DNA of 64,000 bases from Vigna angularis. Lineage: Eukaryota; Streptophyta; Magnoliopsida; Fabales; Fabaceae. The DNA lies in contig NC_068976.1 in the NCBI RefSeq assembly GCF_016808095.1, positions 16,765,663 to 16,829,662 on the forward strand. The letters are read 5' to 3'. Each line of letters opens with the position of its first letter. The stretch's first letter is position 1. Position numbers and translations under genes: made by a program. Shown in pieces: positions 23,600 to 34,562 of the stretch. The notes under the pieces were generated by a model. That model saw only the letters and a program-made list of their open reading frames with translations, ran no database searches and was not told the origin of the DNA.

Positions 23600-24880
23600 T
23601 TACTTTATAATGGGAATCCAAGCACATTTTCCATCAGGAACATCAAAATGTTTGATACTACATTTATTTGAAGTATGTCCTTTTTTCATACAATAGAAGC
23701 AACAAACACCATGCAGTTTGGTTTTTACAGTTGTTCCTTTTTCAACCCAAACTCTACGAGTTCTCTTAACTTTAGACTTTTTATGATGCACTTCTTTATT
23801 TCTAACATTGCTCCTTCTAAAAACATGTGAGACAGACTTGGTTGCTTTAGAAAGTAAATTTTCAAGTATGTCAATGTTAAACATATGACTTTTACAAGAT
23901 AAACACTCAACAGGTTTTTCATTTGAATTAGATTCAGACAATTTTGTTTCAAGATTACTAACTTTGTTTCTTAATATGACTTCCTCATCTAATGCATTTT
24001 CATATTTCCATTTCAATTCTTTAAATTCCTTTTTCATATTTTTATAAGCAGCATTCAATGTTTCAGATTCATCAAGTAATTCAAGAAACGCCTTTTGTAA
24101 ATCAAATTCATTAGATTCATAGCTAGAATTACTTACTTGGCTTCCAGCATCATCAAAATTAGCTGTCAAACACAAGTTTATTTCTTCAACAGAATCACTT
24201 GAACTAGAGGTGGTTGATGCATTATCCTTCGAGGCAATGTGAACCTTCTTCTTCTTGTGAATTTTCTTTTCTTTTCTTTCTTTACTTCTTTTGTTGCTTG
24301 AACAGTCAGCTTTCAGATGGCCTCTTTCACCACATCCATAACATTTGAAGCTTGAAGAGGAACCTTGATAGTCCTTCTTTTCCTTCAAGATTTTGCTTTC
24401 AGATGATTTATCGTTGGCCATCAAGCATAGATTTTCTTGCTCATTAGAATCGCTTGAGCTTGAGGAGTTTAATGTAGACCATGAGTTCGAACAAGTCAAC
24501 TTAGCCACATTCAATACTTCATCATGAGTGACTCTTAAAAATTTCCACATTTCCTGAGCACTTTTATAAACAGATACTTTGAAAAAATCATCAATGGTTA
24601 GTGCAGATAAAATTATATTCCGAGCCTTAATATCAAACTGAGCTCGTCTATTTTCTTCAGCAGTCCAATTAAAATAAGGTTTTTCAGTCTCTACACCATC
24701 AACAGTATTCATAGGAATATAAGGGCCATTTTGTACAGCTTCCCAGATACCTCTATCAACAGACCCCATAAAAATCTCCATTCTCACTTTCCAAAAAGCA
24801 TAGTTATCACCAGTAAACAATGGAGGTCTGTTAATGGAAGCACCCTCAGCATATACATGGTTTTGATTGTGACCGGCCAT
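23600..24880 (-). CDS. gag: copia gag polyprotein, 426 aa, intact
   Basis: Begins MAGHNQNHVYAEGASINRPP, followed by the typical copia gag start FTGDNYAFWKVRMEIFM (residues about 22-38) and the UBN2-type capsid region (IWEAVQNGPYIP, RAQFDIKARNIILSALT, SAQEMWKFLRVTHD). A CCHC zinc knuckle CYGCGERGHLKADC lies near residue 178, a coiled-coil-like acidic/Lys stretch around 265-325, and a second CCHC motif CFYCMKKGHTSNKC near residue 395. In related elements the frame runs on into protease; here it stops shortly after CAWIPIIK. Capsid helix sequence after the HDEV motif looks shortened. It would package element RNA into virus-like particles. The ATG lies about 30 bp inside the primer binding site, as usual. 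Confidence 0.9.
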   Translation of the reverse strand: MAGHNQNHVYAEGASINRPPLFTGDNYAFWKVRMEIFMGSVDRGIWEAVQNGPYIPMNTVDGVETEKPYFNWTAEENRRAQFDIKARNIILSALTIDDFFKVSVYKSAQEMWKFLRVTHDEVLNVAKLTCSNSWSTLNSSSSSDSNEQENLCLMANDKSSESKILKEKKDYQGSSSSFKCYGCGERGHLKADCSSNKRSKERKEKKIHKKKKVHIASKDNASTTSSSSDSVEEINLCLTANFDDAGSQVSNSSYESNEFDLQKAFLELLDESETLNAAYKNMKKEFKELKWKYENALDEEVILRNKVSNLETKLSESNSNEKPVECLSCKSHMFNIDILENLLSKATKSVSHVFRRSNVRNKEVHHKKSKVKRTRRVWVEKGTTVKTKLHGVCCFYCMKKGHTSNKCSIKHFDVPDGKCAWIPIIK

Positions 24881-24911
24881 TTTCGCAAATTTTGAAAAAC
24901 TATCAAAGCAA

Positions 24912-24923
24912 GCTCTGATACCA
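24912..24923 (-). other. copia primer binding site
   Basis: TGGTATCAGAGC on the minus strand, complementary to the 3' end of initiator Met tRNA, adjacent to the 5' LTR (24926-25898). Confidence 0.95.
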
Positions 24924-24925
24924 AT

Positions 24926-25898
24926 TGTTGGAACAATCGGTACCGTTATAGAGTCGCACAGCGGAATTAAAAACTTGAAAGAGAGTGGAAAGCGTGTTCG
25001 ATCACAATTAAAATTAATTTGGTCCTTTTAGTAAAAATAATTTTCTTTGAGAAAATTTATCAAACAGTTGATATACGTAAAATAAAATGAGTGCAGGGAA
25101 TAAGAAGAACAACACAGAATTTTTATCCTGGTTCGAATCAAAAGATTCTACGTCCAGTCGTTAATCACTATAAATAGTGATTAACCTTTTTCACTAAAAA
25201 TGGTTTAACAGATTACAACAAATAGTTAATAAAGCAGATAAATAAACCTTCCTTCGACGAACGAACCGGAAGAAGAACACTCTGCCAACTCGAAGAGAAC
25301 CGCTCCGACTATCGACAAACGAAACGCGAGCTTCTCCTATTCACGAGACCAGGCAGAGCACCTTGCTAACTCGAAGAGAGCTTGCTCCGACAATCGACAC
25401 ACGAAACGCGAGCCTCTCCTGTTCACGAGACCAAGCAAGGGAACTTGAACTATAGCTTCTGAGAACTTCCTCTGACAAACAGTATTCTGCTAGAGCTTCT
25501 GTTCAACAACATTTTTTTTTTTTATTTCTCCAAATCAAAATATATAGCCAAGTACACTGAATGCCAAAGGTTAGCTCCCAACTGCCATGAATAATCGATT
25601 ATTGTAAGTGATAATCGATTATTCAAGTCCGTTACAGGGTTTTCAAAATGTGATAATCGATTATATGAAGAGATAATCGATTATTCCTGTATGACTTTGT
25701 GATAATCGATTATTGCCATTCCATAATCGATTATTGCAGTTAAAAATGCAAGTTTACAAGGTTTACAAGAATTTCCTACTACATTTAATTTCTACAAATT
25801 GCTTTTAACTAATTCTAATATCTTCTTCAACTAAAACTTCTTGTAGCATCATCAAAACAAATTTCTTCAAGATTTACCAATACTCCTTATTGGTAACA
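24926..25898 (-). repeat. 5' LTR of the gag-only copia element
   Basis: 973 bp, near-identical to 21063-22034. Palindrome cluster at 25591-25734. Confidence 0.95.
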
Positions 25899-25903
25899 CA
25901 ATT

Positions 25904-26671
25904 TTCTTCTAAATATCCCAATGAGTGGCATAGATCCTGCCAACATACATAATCCATCAAATTCGTCCTCAATTCCTTTCAATACCAACACTGACCCGAA
26001 TTCAATCTTCTATGGTTCCATATCTTCCACCAAGCGAGATACTAACTCACCCTCTTCTCACTCTCAAGCTCATTTTTAACATGCATCAAAAACCCCGAAG
26101 CTACCATTGCTATCTCATACAGACACCATCGAACCGAAGCTAGTTGTTCACGACAACCCTCATAAAGCAAAGGTTACCTCCAATAGTAGGAAGAGGAGAT
26201 GCGGCGGCTTGAGGCGAAGAATCGCGGTGGGAGGTGGCGGCGTGGTGTGTCGAACATCCCAAGTGAAGAGAGCGGTCCGACGATGACTAACGGTGGGAGA
26301 GGAGACTAGTCCTCACGACTCCGACCGATTATTGAGGACGGCGTCGGCGATGACGATCCTAGTTCGTGCCGGCGATGTCGTAGGGAGAACGAGATTTCTC
26401 TCTCGCACGCGAAAAGGAGGATGAAGTTTGGGCTGATCCGTCTGGGCTAGGTGGAGTTGTCGGCGACACTATTGGACGACGAAAGGAAGGCGCGACGGAG
26501 GGTAGGGGGAACCGCGTTGGAGGTTGAAGGAAGAGGCGTTTCTCTCTTTCCCTTTTCGTGCATATCCCTTATGATTTTAGGGTTCTGAAGAAGAAAAGAG
26601 AGTTCCCTCTCTTGACCCCTAATTGGAAATAGAAACCCTAAAAGGGTTTGGGCTCAGGCCCAATTCCACTT
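25904..26671. other. GC-richer unassigned stretch
   Basis: A short open stretch from ATG at 25920 (MSGIDPANIHNPSNSSS) resembles the loose N-terminus of some copia gags but ends at a stop near 26078. 26180-26540 is GC-rich with GGCGG/GTCGGCGA runs, followed by AAACCCTAAAAGGGTTTGGG. No gene identified. Confidence 0.4.
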
Positions 26672-26680
26672 CAAAATAAA

Positions 26681-27589
26681 GGGTGTTGCTCCCTTCACCA
26701 CTACCCTTTGCTCCTTCCACCTCCCCAATTTATTTTGTTTTCAAAACTACCCTTCTATTTTAACTTTTTTACTTTTATCTTTTGGGATTTTTTAACATAT
26801 TTCAAAACCCTAATTTTACCACTCACTTCTTCACTCCCGCGACTGCACCCCACCACCACATCTTTCACGGATTCTCTCTCACTTGTCATTTCCGTTTAAG
26901 CTTTTCTTCTTCCTTCTCTTTCTTTTTCTTTCAACCTTCTCTTTCCCACTACCCTTTCCCTTTTTTGTTGATTCCTGGTGCGGAGGAACGTAGAGGAGGA
27001 GCATAGATCTAGCGGGATCTGGTTTTTCATCTCCATCCCAGGTTAGTTTAAATCTGTAAATTTGTTTGGTTTTAACATGTGTTGCTGCTGTTTGTTCGTC
27101 GCCCGCTGCGAAGGTCGAAAACGGATGTGGGACATCCGTTTTACGTTCAACGGATGTTGATATCCGTTGATGGATGCTCACATTCGTTTAAGGTTAAAAT
27201 GTTTATTTTAAGGTTTATCACGCACCTGGGAGGGGAGGAACACCGCACCTTCACCTTCAAGCACGACCACCACCAACACTGAACTCTCGCAACACTGGAT
27301 TCTCACACCACCAAATGAAAGTTCACCAGACTCTCACACTCTCACAGCACACACGATAAAACAATGAAAGAGAGGAAGAAGTAAACATTAAAAAGAGGAA
27401 GAAGAGCTTGTCTGCAAAGAAGAGCTTTTGATATTGCCGCGCTACATGCATTTGGGACCAGAAGTAGGTTATTGTTGGAGTGGGTAGAAAATAACAAATA
27501 TTAACCCTAAAAATAAAATTTTACTAAAAGACAAATCAAGAATGAAGAAGTGTTGGGAGCAAGGGGTGGTGGTGTAGGGAGCAACACCC
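26681..27589. mobile_element. Mutator-like non-autonomous element, 909 bp
   Basis: Terminal inverted repeats of about 40 bp start GGGTGTTGCTCCCT at 26681 and end AGGGAGCAACACCC at 27589. They are flanked by a perfect 9-bp target duplication CAAAATAAA (26672-26680 and 27590-27598); nine bases is the hallmark of Mutator-like elements. No transposase. The interior includes a GC-richer piece (26970-27180) with repeated ACGGATGT/ACATCCG that could be captured sequence. Confidence 0.9.
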
Positions 27590-27598
27590 CAAAATAAA

Positions 27599-27973
27599 AC
27601 TCTAACCAACCAAAAAAGGGGGTGCTGTAAGTCCATTTCATACCTGCCAGCCTTTATTCTTTCTTTCTGTTTTTTTTCTTTCCTTTTCTTGTGTTTGGAT
27701 TCTGAATTGGCCTGGACTGCATGCATATTTTTGTCTTTGTTTTTGTGTTTGATTTGGACTCCCTCCTTCCTTTGGACTTATGTGTGAAAATTGGTTTGAT
27801 AAAAAACAATAAAAAATAAAAAGAGGTAAAAGTATAAAAATAAAATAAAAATTATAATGTTGCAAAATAATTTTAGAGTCGTTTACAGTGTGTTTTTTGT
27901 TTGAATAATTAAATAAAGTTTTGAGATGCTTTTATTTTATTCTAAATATTGTGCATTATTGTTTTGTGAAAAA
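27599..27973. other. unassigned AT-rich flank
   Basis: No gene seen between the Mutator-like element and the chromovirus LTR. Confidence 0.5.
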
Positions 27974-30748
27974 TGTGACATCCCAAAATATATAACAAAG
28001 TATATACGTAGAATGCATCGATTATAATAATAGAAAGCAGTTAAGAGTACACAATAGATGGAATTAAGGAGTACAGTTATCCAAGTCTGACTGGAAAACT
28101 TTAAAACATAAGTACGAGTTCATAATTCTTCAAAATACGGATCATGCTAAAGATGAAGGCTAGAAGTCTTTCAAAATGAAAAGCTATATAACATAAGAGC
28201 TGGTAGAAATCCTAAGCACTAGGTGTTGGGTCTTCCTCAACTTCCAAAGCTTGCTCCAAAGGTACATCATCACCTACCGCTCACATCCAAAGGATTGGAT
28301 GATCATCGCAAGGGGAAAGCAAACACATGCAACACATACAAATGCAAGGGTGAGCTAGGTCTCAAACAATCATACAATTCATTTTCAACCAATCTAGCAT
28401 TTACCAGAATATCCATACACATAAGTCATCATAAACATAAGCATTTATTTCTTAAAACTCATTAAGACAAGCATACTATCATGTTAAGACTCTAGACACG
28501 TCCGGACATAGAATGTATGTAGAGCTGGGGCGGGTTGTGCACTTGTGATGGCCTCTACTGCTTTGCAAAGCCATTGCCGAGGGGTTCCACCCGACCATAC
28601 ACAAGGCTAATCCGTTACCGCGGAATAGACCTCCAGTGATAGCGTCTACCCTAGGACCTCCCACTACTCCCACCACACGCGTCAATCCTCTCTAAGTGAG
28701 AATGAAAGACCGTTGGAGTGTTAGGGATAACCCCCCATATGGAAGCCTCTACATTCATTCAATACACTAACTGATCTCACCGAGAGATCTAAATTTCCGA
28801 TTCAATCCAACCATTTTAAATCTCATAATATTCCTTTTGGATCAACAAAGTACATCATAAACCATTTATAATCATACACTTTCAAACAATCTGGATCACA
28901 TGAAGATGCATTCATAAATCGTAACCGAAATATTTAATTAACAAAGCTTACTGGAATGAGAGAAAGCATGAAGGAAGATATCACCGCTGGACGAACACTG
29001 TTTGGACGAACGTCCTAATCCCTTGGACGAACCCCATTTGGACGAACGCTTCAATATCAAGCCTCATGACCGAACGCTAACACCACTAGGACGAACGCCT
29101 CAATATCACTAGGACGAACGCTAACATCACCCGGACGAACGCCTCAATATCACTAGGACGAACGCTAACATCACTAGGACGAACGCCTCAATATCACTAG
29201 GGCGAACGCTGTTAAAGCAAGCGTCCCATGGACGAACGCTGTGAGATCAAACACTAGGCCGAACGTCACCAATATGGACGCTCGCCACTACCTATGGACG
29301 CTCGCTATTAATTCCAACCCCTGACCGAACGCTAATTAAACCTTCAGCTGACCGAACGCTACTAAACCTTCAACTAACCGAACGCTACTAAACCAGTGAA
29401 TGAACGAACGCCACTAAGCAACCGAATGAACGAACGCGACTAAGCAACCGAATGAACGAACGCTATTAATATCATCCCCTAAGACCGAACGCTCCCTAGA
29501 CAAGGACGAACGTTAAGTCAAGCCCACATTTGACCGAACGTCACTCAGCACATGGCATGACCGAGCGTTCAACTCCGACATGGACGAACGCTCAGTTTGC
29601 GCGTTCTGCAGAATTTCTGCAGAATTCTCAGAATTCTGCAGACTGGTATCAGGACCTCCCTTGACCATTTCCAACCACTTTTCTCAACTTCTTAGACTCT
29701 TAATTCTCGTTTTAGACTTAATTAAACTTATCCAAATGATCCTAAACATTTCTACTACCATTTCTAAGTGATTTAAAGTTCACTTCCAGCTTCAAAACAC
29801 TAACTTCAACAACTTAGGGACCCAAATTCGATTCCACTACTTGGAACCTGTTTTCAACTACTGTTATGCTTCTAACAAGTCTCAATGGACTTGTCTAGGC
29901 TGCCCAAACAGTCCAGGAACACTGCAGCCTTCATTTACTCAAAATCCCTACCTCACTTCCTCTAAAATGACCAAAAAGTGACCCTAAGACACTTGATTTT
30001 CCTTCCTATCAACACCACAACAAAATTTACACACCCAAAACAGTTCCAACATACATAATTCATCACTCAAAATCATCCCAAACAGTTCATATCCATCAAT
30101 CACCACATTCACGTAGCACTCACACTTCCATACATGCATTTCAAGTTAGTAAAATTCAAAATTTTGCTTCCAACAACATACCAATTTGAAAATCATCATG
30201 TAATCACGCCATGCAGTAAAACCAAAAAGAGAACTAGCTCCCCTTACCTCTAGTGTAGGCAACCAAGCTCAAGTAGGAACCCTAGACCACTTGCTTGCAC
30301 TTTCCAAATGTTAGAATCACCTATAAATCATCAATTGATGATAGAAAACGAATCTTAGCACCAAATAGAAGCTAGATTATGGAAGAAAACGAAATGGGTT
30401 GCATGCAACAAGTTCAATCACATGCTTACAACCCTAGGGCACATGAGAAAGGGGGTTTTCTTACCGGTTCAAATTAGGGAAAATTGATCGACTAAGAGCA
30501 ACACCCGCTACTTGGCGATCGTTGGGGCAGCACCTAATCAAGATTTTAATGGTTCAGTGAAGAATGGAAAAGGGAGAAGATGCAGGAGGAGGAGAGAGCT
30601 TGCAGGAAGAGGAATGGTTTCTCAGAAAAGAGGAATGAGTTAAAATCCACTGTTTCCAAACTAATGTAATTTTATTTTAAAGTGCTCAACCTCTCATCTT
30701 TCGCCACTTGTCATCCCCTTTTTGCTGACTCAAATCCAAGTCCTTACA
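27974..30748 (-). repeat. 3' LTR of the chromovirus, about 2.78 kb
   Basis: On the minus strand it starts TGTAAGGACTTGG at 30748, next to the polypurine tract, and ends GGGATGTCACA at 27974. It is large, with a GGACGAACGCT array and TCTGCAGAATTCTGCAG-like repeats. Short open frames within it have no family signature. Confidence 0.85.
28982..29600. repeat. GGACGAACGCT motif array (chromovirus LTR)
   Basis: About thirty copies of GGACGAACGCT and variants (GACCGAACGCT, TGAACGAACGC, GGACGCTCGC) with variable spacers, some in short tandem blocks such as CTAGGACGAACGCCTCAATA. Parallel to 5452-5960 but with different spacers. Confidence 0.92.
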
Positions 30749-30759
30749 TTCTCCCCAAC
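30749..30759 (-). other. polypurine tract
   Basis: GTTGGGGAGAA on the minus strand, immediately before the LTR start TGTAAGGAC. Confidence 0.85.
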
Positions 30760-30783
30760 AACAAAAATTTTCGTCCTCGAAAA

Positions 30784-32088
30784 TTAGGACTTACCAGAAA
30801 ACAAGTGAGGATATGACTTTTTCATCTCTTCCTCCTTCTCCCAGGTAGAATCGCCGGTTCTACTGTCCCATATGACTTTGATCAGTGTGGTAGCTTTCCC
30901 ATCTGGTCGTTTGGATAGCCTCTCATCTACTTTGACCGGTTGCATCTCTATAGAGAGATCCTCCTTGACTTGTACAGTGTCAGCTTCCAGCACATGAGAG
31001 GGGTCGGGGACATACTTCCGAAGCTGAGAAACATGAAAGACTGGATGGAGATTAGCTAGCTGGGGCGGCATAGCTATCTCATATGCGACTGGTCCGATGC
31101 GTCTAGTAATCTGATATGGCCCAAGGTATCTGGGAGAAAGCTTCTTAGCACGGATAGCCCTCCCTACTCCAGTAGTAGGTGTCACACGAATAAACACATG
31201 GTCATCGGCCTCGAACTCCAAAGGCCTGCGTCTCCTGTCAGCATATGATTTCTGCCTACTCTGTGAGGCTCTCATCCTCTCTTGAATTACTCTCACTTTC
31301 TCAGTCGTTTGTTGCACTATTTCTGGCCCAGTCAACACAAACTCCCCATCCTGGAACCAGCATAAAGGTGTCCTGCAGCGCCTCCCATACAGAGCTTCGA
31401 ACGGTGCCATTCCAATACTGGTTTGAAAGCTGTTATTATGTGTGAACTCCACCAATGGCAGCACTTCATCCCAGACTCCCAAATGATCAAGTACACACGT
31501 CCTAAGCAAATCCTCCAATGACTGTATAGTCCGTTCTGACTGACCATCAGTCTGAGGATGGTAAGCAGAACTCATCTGGAGTTTACTGCCCATCTCATTC
31601 TGTAAAGTCTGCCAGAAACGCGAAGTGAAGCGGGGGTCTCTGTCCGATATGATGCTGGAAGGCACACCATGCAATCTAACTATTTCCTTGATGTACAACT
31701 GAGCTAACTTCTGCATAGACATCTTCAATTTAATTGCCAAGAAGTGGGCACTCTTGGTCAATCTATCAACTATTACCCAGATGGCATCATGCTTTCTGAC
31801 AGTGTGTGGCAAATGGGTTACGAAATCCATGGCAATGCTGTCCCATTTCCACTCAGGAACATCAGGTTGTTGTAACATACCACCTGGCCTCTGGTGTTCT
31901 ATCTTAGCCTTCTGACAGGTAAGGCAAGAGGAAACAAATCTAGCTATATCACCTTTCATTCCTGACCACCAAAATGACTCCTTGAGGTCCTGGTACATTT
32001 TAGTCATGCCGGGATGCATGCTAAAACGACTGCGATGCCCTTCTTCTAAAATCACTCTTTTCAGCTCTCCATCATTTGGTATACATGT
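30784..32088 (-). pseudogene. pol: chromovirus integrase with chromodomain-like tail
   Basis: Contains the HHCC zinc region (HRSRFSMHPGMTKMYQDLK...CLTCQKAK), the catalytic core with AMDFV...WVIVDRLTKSAHF, IISDRDPRFTSRFW and AYHPQTDGQSERTIQSLED (Asp-Asp-Glu catalytic residues visible), the GPYQITRRIGPVAYEIAMP C-terminal domain, LHPVFHVSQLRKYVPDP, and a chromodomain-like end. An ATG-started frame is open from 32055; upstream of it the sequence [15 protein letters not shown] continues in the same frame to the deletion junction. Integrase itself has no internal stop, but it is cut off from reverse transcriptase by a deletion and frame change. Confidence 0.92.
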
Positions 32089-34029
32089 TCTTCCTCACTC
32101 TTAGAATATATTAGAATGTCATCTATGAAGACGACAACGAATTTATCTAAGAAAGGTCGGAAAATCCTATTCATGTAATCCATGAATATGGCAGGGGCGT
32201 TAGTCACACCAAAGGGCATGACCACATACTCGTAATGGCCATATCTGGATCTAAAAGCTGTCTTCTGAACATCATCAGCCTTAACTAATATTTGGTGATA
32301 GCCGGACCGTAGATCAATCTTGGAAAACACAACTGCCCCATGTAGCTGATCCATCAAATCATCAATTCTAGGCAAAGGGTACTTATTCTTGATGGTTAAT
32401 TTGTTAAGTTGCCTATAATCCACACACAATCTTGAACTGCCATCCTTCTTCTTTACCAGTAATACCGGCGCACCCCAAGGAGAAACACTAGGCCGGATGA
32501 ACTGTTTCTCCAACAACTCTTCAATCTGCTTTTTCAAATCGGCCAATTCGGCTGGTGCCATGCGATATGGGGCTATAGAGATAGGCCCTGCTCCCGATAC
32601 AATGTCTATGGAAAACTCTACCTCTCTTGGAGGAGGTAAGCCAGGAATCTCCTCAGGAAACACATCTAGAAATTCACTGACTACCGAGAGGTCTACGTCA
32701 GAATCTCCTTGCTTTACTTCCATGTGTGATAGTATCAAGAAACAACATGCACCTTCTATTAGGTCTTGCCTCAACACACCAAGAGTCAGAGGTGGGTAAT
32801 CCTCCTCATTGGGAAATACTAGCTTCTTCTCCCCACAATCAATGAGAATACGATTGACAGACAGCCAATCCATCCCTAGGATGACATCCAAACCCTGCAA
32901 AGGCAAACATATCAAGTTTACCTTGTACTGACGCCCCTCAACCACTACAGAACTTCTAACACAAACTGTAGATGTCTTCACTATCCCAGAAGTAGGAGTA
33001 GATACAGTCAAGTCATACTGTAGCTCTCTCACTGGTAACCCCAACTCTCTAGCACAAGTCTCAGACACAAATGAGTGTGTCGCTCCAGAGTCAAACAACA
33101 CCATGCAAGATCTACCACCCAATACACATGTACCGAAAATCAAATCACCTGAGCTAGCTGCTTCTGTCCCTGTCAGTGCATAAACACGTCCAGTGGCCTG
33201 AGGTCTGATGCCACCTCTGTGCTGAGATCTCCCTGCATGCTGTGGCTGGGAAGTAGCTCTCCTACCCATAGGGCAGTCACGCTCATAGTGGCCCTCCTTG
33301 TGGCATCGGTTGCACCTCCGAAAATTAGTCCTCTGGGGACATGAAGACAAGTAGTGCGAACCGCCACATCCATAGCATCTCACGCCACTCATAGATGAGG
33401 ACTGGCTCGGCTGAACAGAAGGCTGAGAAGATCCTCCAGAACTACGAGAAGAAGAAGAAGATCTGGAGTATGGTGTCTTCCTGGAACTGGACCCACCTCT
33501 AGACATGGCTGGTCCCCCAACCCTCAGTGGCTGGGCCTGACGGCTCGGGTATCCCTCAGCTTCTCTCTTTGTCTTCTCCATATCCCTAGCCATCTCCACA
33601 AGAGCTGGAAACTCCCTCAGACGGTGACCTCTCACCAAGAGCTTGATGTCACCGCGCAACCCGTTTTCAAACTTGCGACATTGCCACTCTTCATCCACTG
33701 TCATGGTGTTAAATCTAAGAAGATGTTTGAAGCGGTCAGTATACTCAGATACCGACATATTTCCCTGCACTAGCTCCAAAAACTCGACTTCCTTAGCGTA
33801 TCTAAGAGTGTCAGGGAAGTATTCCCTATAGAACTTCCTCTTAAATAAGTCCCATGTGATAGGGGTTCTAGTTCCCTCCAAGATCATCCGTGCACTGTTC
33901 CACCAGTGGCTTGCCTCTCCAGTCAAAAGATACTCAGTATAGGACAACCTGTTTTCGTCAGGGCACCTCTTGGCGTTGTAGACTCTCTCCATATCACGAA
34001 GCCACTGATCGGCCTCATCTGTATTTTCT
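32061..34029 (-). pseudogene. gag-pol: chromovirus gag-protease-partial reverse transcriptase
   Basis: Gag ([41 protein letters not shown]), a Ser/Arg-rich stretch, zinc knuckles [13 protein letters not shown] and [14 protein letters not shown], the aspartic protease site [10 protein letters not shown] with [11 protein letters not shown], then reverse transcriptase: [60 protein letters not shown] and the catalytic FIDDILIYS. The frame is open upstream of the first Met (33992) as [12 protein letters not shown] to about 34029, then meets a stop in foreign sequence, so the gag start is lost. After EEEHV the sequence jumps to integrase; the RT thumb and RNase H are missing. Confidence 0.92.
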
Positions 34030-34040
34030 AACCTTTTCAG

Positions 34041-34562
34041 TATTTAAAATTCTTTTTGTTTAGTTTTTAATTTATTTTTAGATTTTTCCTTAAAAATATT
34101 TATTTAAATAAGATTATTATTTTCAATTTTCATTTAAATAGTATTATTGGTCCATTTTAAGTATATCAATAAATATTACTTTTACTTTATATTAAATCTT
34201 TATGTAATTGTGATTACTATTTTATAATTTATTTACTATTATGTAAATGTGATTATTTCCCTTACTGCTACCAATATTTTAGATCTTTGAATAATAATTA
34301 GTTACAAATCACCTTTTTTAGAGCAAGGCCTTCAAAGTCTCTTTTCAAAACTTGAAGCTAAACAAAAGTTAAAGAGGTATGTTATTCAAAAGACTAAGGC
34401 TACTCAAGATGAGTAAAATAATTTATTTTTAGTTTTGTATTACTTTTGTTTTTTATTCTATTTTGTAAAAATAATATTTGTAAATTATTTTTCTTTAAAG
34501 ATGTCTCTTTTTTGTTTTTTTACGCGCAGCAACATTTTCATCCCGTCATCCTTCCTCCTCTG
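34041..34562. other. AT-rich sequence beyond the chromovirus breakpoint
   Basis: Nothing firmly recognised. A short open block near 34320-34418 (SLFSKLEAKQKLKRY) is not assigned. Confidence 0.4.

Larger units (their letters stand above)
21063..25898 (-). mobile_element. young gag-only copia retrotransposon (SIRE-like), full length
   Basis: LTRs at 21063-22034 (972 bp) and 24926-25898 (973 bp) look identical apart from one base in a poly-T run, with TGTTGG...TAACA ends. A perfect 5-bp target duplication CAATT lies at 21058-21062 and 25899-25903. On the minus strand it has an initiator Met tRNA primer site, one gag ORF, about 1.5 kb of non-coding DNA and a polypurine tract (AAAAAGGGGGAGAT) before the 3' LTR. 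Protease, integrase, reverse transcriptase and RNase H are absent, so it depends on an autonomous relative. The near-identical LTRs indicate very recent insertion. Confidence 0.95.
27974..34040 (-). mobile_element. Tekay/Del-type Ty3 chromovirus, 5'-truncated and internally deleted
   Basis: Reads on the minus strand: truncated gag (about 34040), protease, partial reverse transcriptase, a deletion junction near 32085, integrase, a chromodomain-like tail, polypurine tract and 3' LTR. The 5' LTR and the start of gag are missing; homology stops near 34040 with an unrelated AT-rich sequence beyond. The integrase tail (LIKVIWDSRTGDSTWEKEEE and YPHLF) is the chromodomain-like end typical of the Tekay/Del group. 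Not capable of autonomous movement. Its LTR family also left the solo LTR at 4446-7002. Confidence 0.9.

Noticed and set aside
26648..27181. Pro/Phe/Ser-rich frames across the Mutator-like element
   Set aside because: Low-complexity CT-rich DNA overlapping the element border and target duplication; not a host gene.
32497..33831. Plus-strand frames within the chromovirus
   Set aside because: They are antisense shadows of the gag-pol coding region.
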